From the NCBI GenBank assembly GCA_023384575.1, contig JAHDVP010000017.1, positions 68,039 to 107,606 of the forward strand: a stretch of DNA of 39,568 nt, given 5' to 3'. How positions within the stretch are numbered: the first letter of the stretch is position 1; every line of letters begins with the position of its first letter. The notes beneath the pieces were generated by a model. That model saw only the letters and a list, made by a program, of their open reading frames with translations. It had not been told where the DNA came from and searched no databases. This DNA comes from Acidobacteriota bacterium. Its GTDB lineage: Bacteria; Acidobacteriota; Vicinamibacteria; Vicinamibacterales; JAFNAJ01. Shown piece by piece: positions 16,326 to 21,986 of this stretch. Made by a program: the position numbers and the translations under genes.

Positions 16326-16906
16326 GAACGCACCCGGTGGAGGCTGCGCGCGATGCGCAGCAACGGCCCATCGTCGCCGTAGATCCTGAGGACGAACCGG
16401 CGGTGGTCCTGCACCCACGACAGGTCGCTCCACTCGTGCCCGTCCGGCCCCCTCACCCGGCGGAGCACCGCCCGGTGGTCGTTGACCGTGACGCGGACCT
16501 CCTGGGTCACGACGCCGGGAGGGAGCAGTCGCTCGGGGAGCGGCAGATCGCCGGCCGCGTTCTGGCCGACGACGAGCCGGGGACGACCGGTGGCGCGGTC
16601 GTTGAAGGTGACGGCGATGGGCCGACCCTCGCCCGGCGCGACGACCACGCTGGCCGGTGGCCAGTCGAGGATGTCCGGGAAGAAGGCCGGCAGGATCAGG
16701 CGCACGTGGAGCTGGCGCTCGAGCTCCTCGAGGCTGCCGTACCTGACGAGGCCACGGGGCTCGCCCCGCAGCCACGGGGGCACGTGGTCGGCCAGACGCA
16801 GCAGGCCGGCGACGACCGCGGCGGCGACGCCGAGCAGCACCAGGAGGCGCGGGAGTCGTGCCATCGGGCCGAGGACAGGCGCGGCGGTGGTCGTCGTCAT
16901 CGGCAT
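16322..16906 (-). CDS. Membrane-anchored protein of unknown function
   Basis: 194 residues from the ATG at 16906 (a second ATG at 16900 is possible). It begins 2 bp after the M56 peptidase stop and ends in a GTGA overlap with the kinase start, so it is tightly embedded in the operon. One membrane helix at about 20-38 follows a short N-terminus; the remaining ~155 residues should be extracytoplasmic. The end, RRFVLRIYGDDGPLLRIARSLHRV, has the flavour of DUF4367/MucB-like domains (a strand, then a helix with IAxSL), but I cannot confirm that. A single-pass protein between an intramembrane-type peptidase and a sensor kinase could be the peptidase's substrate or a co-sensor; this is speculation from position. 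Confidence 0.8.
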   Translation of the reverse strand: MPMTTTTAAPVLGPMARLPRLLVLLGVAAAVVAGLLRLADHVPPWLRGEPRGLVRYGSLEELERQLHVRLILPAFFPDILDWPPASVVVAPGEGRPIAVTFNDRATGRPRLVVGQNAAGDLPLPERLLPPGVVTQEVRVTVNDHRAVLRRVRGPDGHEWSDLSWVQDHRRFVLRIYGDDGPLLRIARSLHRVRS

Positions 16907-16908
16907 GA

Positions 16909-17865
16909 TCAGACCACGAAGAACGCGACGACCGCCACCGTGATGGCGACGAGGGCGAAGTCGACCGCCCACGCCCGATGCGCGGTCGGCGGCGGGTCGA
17001 GCAGCCGGCGACAGCGCTCCTCGAGGGTGACGATCTGGCTGCGGCCCACGAGGCCGAGAAACTGCGTGTCCCGGGTCCGCATGCAGGTCACGAGCGCCCG
17101 TGCGAGCGCCAATGGCCGCCCGGTGACCCGCGCGGCCGTGTCGTCGGCACGCCACTCGAGCTCCTGCGCGGCTCGCCGGGCGACGACCTGCGCGAGTGGG
17201 TTGAACCAGTGCACCACGCGCAGAGCCATCAGTATCCACGTGCGCAGCACGTCGCGGTGAGCGAGGTGCGCCAGTTCATGGGCGAGTGCGGCCTCGATCT
17301 GGGCCGGCGAGAGCGTGGCGAGCAGCCCGCGCGCCACGACGATGGTCGGCCTGACGAGGCCGTGGCAGTGGAGGACGGCGGCGTCGGTCTCGATGAGGTC
17401 GACACGCGGTGGCCGGATGCCCAGCGCGACGGCGAGCCGGGCGACGCGTGCCTGCACCGCGCGCACCTCGTCGTGATCGTCGGGCAGGGGATGCCCGAGC
17501 AACTGGTGCTCGCGCCACCACGGGCGCACGAGGCGCAGGACGTCTCGAAGCAGAAGGACGAGGGCGACGGCCACGATCGGGACGAGCAGGATCGCGCGGA
17601 GGCCAAGGCCGCCGAGCGTCAGCGTGTCCCACCGTCGGCTCGACAAGAGCGCCACGTCGGCGAACTCGGGGGAGAGGCGAAATGGCGCCGCTACGGCGAA
17701 GAGCGGCCCGAGCAAGAGCGGCGCGACGAGGATGAACAGGCCGTAGGCGAAACGGGGGCCGGGCTCGGTGACCGGCAGGCGGCGCGTCACCGCCTGCACG
17801 AGGGCCATCGCCACGAGCGTGTGCGCGAGGGCCTGGGACGCGAGATCAAGCGCGGCGGTCGCCAC
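16909..17865 (-). CDS. M56 (BlaR1/MecR1-like) membrane metallopeptidase
   Basis: 318 residues from a GTG at 17865. An ATG at 17934 in frame would add an Arg-rich 23 residues inside the upstream cytochrome b gene; membrane helix 1 beginning right after the GTG favours the shorter form, which still overlaps the cytochrome b stop by 20 bp. Helices lie near 5-25, 40-62 and 85-108 and at the C-terminus (about 300-318). The zinc-binding HELAH is at 196-200, followed by HWFNPLAQVVARR and ELEWRADD (third ligand probably Glu235 or Glu237), so the site looks intact. BlaR1/MecR1 use this domain to relay a signal, normally with a BlaI-type repressor and a penicillin-binding sensor domain. Neither is present here, so the role must differ. 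Confidence 0.85.
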   Translation of the reverse strand: MATAALDLASQALAHTLVAMALVQAVTRRLPVTEPGPRFAYGLFILVAPLLLGPLFAVAAPFRLSPEFADVALLSSRRWDTLTLGGLGLRAILLVPIVAVALVLLLRDVLRLVRPWWREHQLLGHPLPDDHDEVRAVQARVARLAVALGIRPPRVDLIETDAAVLHCHGLVRPTIVVARGLLATLSPAQIEAALAHELAHLAHRDVLRTWILMALRVVHWFNPLAQVVARRAAQELEWRADDTAARVTGRPLALARALVTCMRTRDTQFLGLVGRSQIVTLEERCRRLLDPPPTAHRAWAVDFALVAITVAVVAFFVV

Positions 17866-18604
17866 CGTTGCCCGGGGCCGGAGGTGCGCCTGGCTCGAGG
17901 TCGTGCGGCGCCCCCGGCGTTCCGTGCGTGCCACCGGGACCGTGCAGGATCCGCTCGAGCTCGAGCGGATGCTCGTGATGCATGCGCTCCTCGGAGATCC
18001 GGCCCGTGAAGATCGTCGTGTCGAAGGGGAACACGTCGGGATTGAAGTGCGCGTTGTAGATGTGCCACACGGCGATCGTCAGGAAGGCCAGCAGTCCCTC
18101 GTTGCTGTGCGCGACCTTCGCCGCCGGGATCACCTCTCCCGGAAGATACGTGGCGACCGTGACCGGCCACAACAGGATCAGGCCGGTGAGGATGACGACG
18201 ACCGATCCCAGGATGAGGCCCCAGTACTCGAACTTCTGCCGGTAGTCGAACCGGTCGAACCTGGTCTGCTCGTTCGACACGCCCAGGTAGAAGCGGAGGG
18301 TGACGACGGCGTCGGTGAAGTCCTTGCGCGTGGGCACCATCGACAGGCCCGCCCGGCCGCGCAGCACGTCGGACAGCACCCACCCGACGTGGAGGAGGGC
18401 AAGGCCGGTGAAGGCGAGGCCGCACGCGCGGTGAATCCAGCGGGCGCGGTCGACGCCGCCGAGCAGGTCGAGGATCCAGACCGACAACGACGCCTCGAAG
18501 AACTTCTGTGGCAGGCCGGTGACGACGAGCAGCGTGAAGACGGTCATCATCGCGGCGTGTTCGAGCCGCTGTCGCGGCGTGAAGCGGATGTACGTCCGGC
18601 TCAT
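17846..18604 (-). CDS. Di-heme cytochrome b membrane subunit (HydC/FdnI-like)
   Basis: 252 residues, ATG at 18604 in an ATGA overlap with the nonaheme cytochrome stop. Four membrane helices are expected. Candidate heme b ligands are His16 (LEHAAMM), His58 and His72 (WIHRACG...LLHVGW), and His166, His181 and His186 (VAHSNEG...VWHIYNAHF). This pattern fits the formate dehydrogenase gamma / Ni-hydrogenase b-type cytochrome family, which moves electrons between the quinone pool and periplasmic partners. The C-terminus after about 205 is hydrophilic, His/Pro/Gly-rich and probably cytoplasmic. With the nonaheme subunit it would make a quinol:multiheme cytochrome oxidoreductase. Direction and partner cannot be read from the sequence. 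Confidence 0.85.
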   Translation of the reverse strand: MSRTYIRFTPRQRLEHAAMMTVFTLLVVTGLPQKFFEASLSVWILDLLGGVDRARWIHRACGLAFTGLALLHVGWVLSDVLRGRAGLSMVPTRKDFTDAVVTLRFYLGVSNEQTRFDRFDYRQKFEYWGLILGSVVVILTGLILLWPVTVATYLPGEVIPAAKVAHSNEGLLAFLTIAVWHIYNAHFNPDVFPFDTTIFTGRISEERMHHEHPLELERILHGPGGTHGTPGAPHDLEPGAPPAPGNGGDRRA

Positions 18605-19638
18605 CGGTTCACCACCACGCGCCACACGTGCAGCAGGATCTGCAGGATCAGCCCTCCCATCATGAACGGGATGAGGAACTTGTAGGCCAGGGTCACGGCG
18701 GCCACCAGCGGGGCGCGTTCCCACGTCGGTTCGTAGTGCGACAGCCAGGCGGCCGGGAAGTTCTCCGTCGCGTCGGCGTGGCATCGCTGGCAGGTCTTGA
18801 CGAGGTTGGCCCTGATGACCGGCGACTCGGGGTCGTCGACTTTCATGATGTCGTGGACGCCGTGGCAGTCGGTGCACCGGGCGATGACCGGCTGGTCGCG
18901 GTCGCGGTCCGATCGCCGGAGCCTTGCCGTGACGCCGTGGAAGTCGGTCAGGTACGTCTGATGGACGAGCGTCGACAAGCCGTACTTCTCCATCAACGGC
19001 GTGTCGGCATGACAACTGGCGCACAACTCCGGCGTGCGATCGATCCAGTTGCCGGCGTGGGGCCCGGCGACGTCGTGTGACCGGTGACAGTCGGTGCAGG
19101 TCGGGACGTCGGCGCTGCCGGTGTCGACGAGCGCACGGCCGTGCACGCTGCGCGCGAAGACCGCCGACACGCCCGCGTGGCACGACGCGCAGGTCTGCGA
19201 GATCCGCGTGCGCGGCTGGTTCGGGGGCGCCACGTCGTGCGCGCCGTGGCAGTCCACGCAGAGCGGGGCGGTGGTGTCACCCCGGGCGAGGGCCGTGTCA
19301 TGCACGCTGTCGAGCGTCTTCGCGTAGTTCTGGAAGTGACAGCGCTTGCACTGCTCGTAGTACGCGAGGCTGATCTCGCGTCTCGAGCTGAACGCCCGCG
19401 TCTCGTGCGGGATCTCGACCATGTCGGTGTGACAGTCGACGCAGCTGAGCTTGTCGCCGTGGACCGACCGGGCGAAGACCTCGTGGCTGATGAACAGCGA
19501 CTGGGTGTCCCCGTTCTCGAGGGTGACCTCGAGGGTCTCGTCTCCGTGGCAGGTCAGGCAGGTGTCGATCTGATCGATGCGGGTGGCGGCGTCGGGCGCC
19601 GCCTGAACGGTCAGCGCGAGGATGAACGCGACGAGCAT
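18601..19638 (-). CDS. Nonaheme c-type cytochrome, C-terminally membrane anchored
   Basis: 345 residues. The start at 19638 has GGAGA 6 bases upstream and gives a good signal peptide (residues 1-14, cut near QAA). Nine CxxCH motifs are at 27-31, 66-70, 97-101, 127-131, 150-154, 181-185, 206-210, 255-259 and 283-287. Several sit in a repeated unit SVHG/D...CxDCHxxHD, a cytochrome c3/c7-like duplication pattern. A membrane helix at 311-341 anchors the C-terminus. Nine c hemes plus a two-heme cytochrome b is the composition described for Geobacter CbcL, where they are one fused polypeptide; here they are two overlapping genes. The protein should face the periplasm and carry electrons to or from the quinone pool. 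It is the first gene of a compact seven-gene run, with a sigma-54-like site upstream. Confidence 0.92.
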   Translation of the reverse strand: MLVAFILALTVQAAPDAATRIDQIDTCLTCHGDETLEVTLENGDTQSLFISHEVFARSVHGDKLSCVDCHTDMVEIPHETRAFSSRREISLAYYEQCKRCHFQNYAKTLDSVHDTALARGDTTAPLCVDCHGAHDVAPPNQPRTRISQTCASCHAGVSAVFARSVHGRALVDTGSADVPTCTDCHRSHDVAGPHAGNWIDRTPELCASCHADTPLMEKYGLSTLVHQTYLTDFHGVTARLRRSDRDRDQPVIARCTDCHGVHDIMKVDDPESPVIRANLVKTCQRCHADATENFPAAWLSHYEPTWERAPLVAAVTLAYKFLIPFMMGGLILQILLHVWRVVVNR

Positions 19639-19678
19639 GAGCTTCTCCGGCGACTGGGCGCCTGTTGAGAAATGCGAC

Positions 19679-19695
19679 AGCAAGCCGATTGCCAG
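19679..19695 (-). promoter_or_regulatory. Candidate sigma-54 promoter of the nonaheme cytochrome operon
   Basis: On the minus strand the 17-mer CTGGCAATCGGCTTGCT fits the sigma-54 -24/-12 pattern: TGGCA, correct spacing between the GG and GC pairs (10 bases), and TTGCT. It differs from consensus at the three bases after TGGCA. A start about 12 bases downstream would give a ~30-base leader containing the GGAGA ribosome site of the nonaheme gene. No sigma-54 activator gene is in the window. Confidence 0.45.
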
Positions 19696-19713
19696 CCGGG
19701 CCGACATCCCGAA

Positions 19714-19732
19714 GTGCTTAAAAATTCAGCAC
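19714..19732. promoter_or_regulatory. AT-rich inverted repeat upstream of the sigma-54-like site
   Basis: GTGCT-TAAAAATTC-AGCAC: 5-bp arms around a strikingly AT-rich 9-base centre in a GC-rich genome. It lies 18 bp upstream of the sigma-54-like site and could be an activator-binding or bending site. The rest of the 141-bp gap 19639-19779 shows nothing else that I recognise. Confidence 0.35.
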
Positions 19733-19779
19733 CATCCTGGCGTTCCCCGTGCCACGGCCGGGGAACTGCCGGATTTCCG

Positions 19780-21189
19780 TCAGGCGGGGTCCGCCGCGAC
19801 CCGGCCGGGTTGCCGATCTCCCCGCGGCTCGAACCGCGCGGTGAAATGACGCAGCACCGGTGCGGACGACACGATCCGGTAGCCCCGCAGGCGGTCCCTC
19901 TGGCGCGCGACCGCGATGACCGCCTCCGCGACGTAGTCGATGTGCGACTGCGTGTACACGCGGCGCGGGATCGCGAGGCGGACCAGGTCCATCGCCGCGG
20001 GCGTCTCGGTGCCGTCGGGATGCTGCCCGAACATCACCGTACCGATCTCGACCCCGCGAACGCCCGCCTCGACGTACAGCGCGTTGACGAGCGCGACGCC
20101 GGGATAGTGCAGAGGGGCGATGTGCGGGAGCAACCCCCGGGCATCGAGGTAAATGGCATGGCCTCCGGCCGGCTGGATGATGGGGACGCCTGCCGCGACC
20201 AGCTTGTCGGCGAGGTACTCGGTCGACCGCAGGCGGTACCTCAGGTACGGCTCCTCGACGACCTCCTCGAGTCCCCGTGCGATGGCTTCGAGGTCGTACC
20301 CCGCCAGACCGCCATAGGTCGGAAATCCCTCGGTGAGAATCAGCAGCGTCCGCGCACCCTCGGCCCAGCGGTCGTCATTGAGCGCGAGGAACCCCCCGAT
20401 GTTCGCGAGGCCGTCCTTCTTGGCCGACATCGTGCAACCGTCGGCGAGCGAGAACATCTCCTGAGCGATGGCCTTCGGCGTGCGGTCGGCCTGGCCCGGC
20501 TCGCGCAGCTTGATGAAGTACGCGTTCTCCGCGAACCGGCAGGCGTCGAGGAAGAACGGCTTGCGGTACCGGTCGCAGAGCGCCCGCACGCCGCGCAGGT
20601 TCTCGAGCGAGACCGGCTGGCCGCCGCCGGAGTTGTTGGTGACGGTGACCATGACGAGCGGCACGCGATCGCCGTCTTCCGCGAGCGTCCGCTCGAGCGC
20701 CTCGAGGTCGATGTTGCCCTTGAACGGGTGCACGACCGAGGGGACGCGCCCCTCCGCGATGACCAGGTCCCGGGCCTCGGCGCCCTCGACCTCGATGTTC
20801 GCCCGGGTCGTGTCGAAGTGATTGTTGTTCGGCACGATCTGGCCGCGCGCGAGGATCGTGTGGAACAGGATGCGTTCGGCCGCGCGCCCCTGGTGCGTCG
20901 GAACGATGTGACGGTACCCGGTGAGATCGCGGACGACCTCGCGAAAGCGGTAGAACGACCGGCTGCCCGCGTACGACTCGTCGCCCTGCATCAGCGCGCC
21001 CCACTGCGCGGCCGACATCGCCCCGGTGCCCGAGTCGGTGAGCAGGTCGATCAGCACGTCCTCGGCATGCAGCAGGAAGACGTTGTACCCCGCTTCGACC
21101 AGCCGCGCCTCGCGATCCTCGCGGCGCGTGAACTTCACCGCCTCGACCGACTTGATCCGGAACGGCTCGATGATGGTCTCGAAGTTCAT
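19780..21189 (-). CDS. tnaA: Tryptophanase (PLP beta-eliminating lyase)
   Basis: 469 residues, full length for the family. N-terminal EPFRIKSVE, the PTHQGRAAE phosphate-binding loop (97-105), the PFFLDACRFAENA aspartate segment (211-223), the SAKKDGLANIGG PLP lysine (Lys258 most likely) and IPRRVYTQSHIDYV all match tryptophanase/tyrosine phenol-lyase. Tyrosine phenol-lyase has a substrate-selecting arginine in an MERG context (Arg381); here the aligned motif is VEIG, as in tryptophanases, so I call TnaA: L-tryptophan to indole, pyruvate and ammonia, in the cytoplasm. There is no TnaC-like leader and no tnaB permease. Its ATG overlaps the ppa stop (ATGA at 21186-21189), an unusual partner for this enzyme. 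Confidence 0.9.
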   Translation of the reverse strand: MNFETIIEPFRIKSVEAVKFTRREDREARLVEAGYNVFLLHAEDVLIDLLTDSGTGAMSAAQWGALMQGDESYAGSRSFYRFREVVRDLTGYRHIVPTHQGRAAERILFHTILARGQIVPNNNHFDTTRANIEVEGAEARDLVIAEGRVPSVVHPFKGNIDLEALERTLAEDGDRVPLVMVTVTNNSGGGQPVSLENLRGVRALCDRYRKPFFLDACRFAENAYFIKLREPGQADRTPKAIAQEMFSLADGCTMSAKKDGLANIGGFLALNDDRWAEGARTLLILTEGFPTYGGLAGYDLEAIARGLEEVVEEPYLRYRLRSTEYLADKLVAAGVPIIQPAGGHAIYLDARGLLPHIAPLHYPGVALVNALYVEAGVRGVEIGTVMFGQHPDGTETPAAMDLVRLAIPRRVYTQSHIDYVAEAVIAVARQRDRLRGYRIVSSAPVLRHFTARFEPRGDRQPGRVAADPA

Positions 21190-21740
21190 GACGGCACTCG
21201 TCGCAGCTCACCCCGACGCAGCTGCCGGTACAGGTCGAGCGACTCCTTGAGGATCCCGATCGCTTCCTCGGGGCCCATGAAGTCCTCGACGACGACCTGC
21301 TTGTTCTCGAGCGTCTTGTAGTCCTCGAAGAACCGCTTGATCTCGCGCAGCGTGTGTCCGGGCAGCTGCGTGTGGGTCGTGTAGTCGGCGACGGCGGGGT
21401 CGTTCACCGTCACGGCCAGGATCTTGTCGTCGATGCCCTTCTCGTCGCGCATCCGCATCACGCCAATCGCCCGGGCCTCGACGACGGTCATCGGGTGGAC
21501 CGGTTCCTGGCCGAGCACCAGCGCGTCGAGCGGATCGCCGTCGTCGCAGTACGTCCGCGGGATGAACCCGTAGTTGGCGGGGTAGTAGACCGCGCTGTAG
21601 AGGACGCGGTCGAGCCGCATGAGGCCCGAGTCCTTGTCGAGCTCGTATTTGTTCTTGCTGCCCATCGGCACCTCGATGACGACGGGGAAGGTCTTCGCGA
21701 TGAGGTGATCGTCGACGTAGATGTCGTGCCACGGATGCAT
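21186..21740 (-). CDS. ppa: Inorganic pyrophosphatase, family I
   Basis: 184 residues from the ATG at 21740. Soluble family I pyrophosphatase signatures: IEVPMGSKNKYELDK (substrate-binding Lys/Glu), the metal-binding CDDGDPLDALVL (DxDPxD type) and a later segment ending DDKILAV. It hydrolyses pyrophosphate to phosphate in the cytoplasm and drives biosynthetic reactions forward. No Shine-Dalgarno is seen; a -10-like TACACT (21747-21752) lies 6 bases before the ATG, suggesting a leaderless message. Its stop overlaps the tnaA start. The in-frame extension to 21779 is not coding-like. Confidence 0.95.
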   Translation of the reverse strand: MHPWHDIYVDDHLIAKTFPVVIEVPMGSKNKYELDKDSGLMRLDRVLYSAVYYPANYGFIPRTYCDDGDPLDALVLGQEPVHPMTVVEARAIGVMRMRDEKGIDDKILAVTVNDPAVADYTTHTQLPGHTLREIKRFFEDYKTLENKQVVVEDFMGPEEAIGILKESLDLYRQLRRGELRRVPS

Positions 21741-21746
21741 GGAGGG

Positions 21747-21752
21747 AGTGTA
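21747..21752 (-). promoter_or_regulatory. -10-like element placing the ppa transcript start at or near the ATG
   Basis: TACACT on the minus strand, 6 bases upstream of the ppa ATG. No purine-rich ribosome site lies between (the six bases read CCCTCC). There is no convincing -35 at normal spacing. Confidence 0.35.
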
Positions 21753-21932
21753 GCGCCATCTGGCCGGCGCCTGCACCAACGACCCGAACCCACGACCCTG
21801 GCGCGGGCCTCACGCGTGTCGATGCCACCAGTTCCGGTTCCGACGATCGGACCGCCCGGCGAGGCGCCGCGGACCGCTGGCCGCTCGGCTCGCGCCGCCG
21901 GCGCGTACCCCATACCCAAGGCCGCCGGTCGC

Positions 21933-21953
21933 CAGCCGTCAGCCGCCAGCCGG
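21933..21953 (+). repeat. Short tandem repeat (CAGCCGN)x3
   Basis: Three consecutive 7-base units CAGCCGT, CAGCCGC, CAGCCGG in the 246-bp gap between the ppa start and the hypF stop. The remainder of that gap holds no gene, tRNA or clear terminator that I can see. Confidence 0.7.
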
Positions 21954-21986
21954 TTCGTCATCTTGGGACGACCACCCCCAAGCCGT

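Noticed and set aside
16326-16775. N-terminal extension of the histidine kinase frame
   Set aside because: It is antisense-like Arg/Pro-rich sequence overlapping the preceding gene in another frame; the GTGA overlap at 16322-16325 gives a natural start just before the first membrane helix.
19780-21189. Tyrosine phenol-lyase as an alternative call for the PLP lyase
   Set aside because: The position aligned with the substrate-selecting arginine of tyrosine phenol-lyase reads VEIG as in tryptophanases; remains a by-eye alignment.
21741-21830. A T-arm-like GGTTCGGGTC on the minus strand upstream of ppa that briefly suggested a tRNA
   Set aside because: The flanking bases do not form a T-stem, and no acceptor, D or anticodon arms can be folded.
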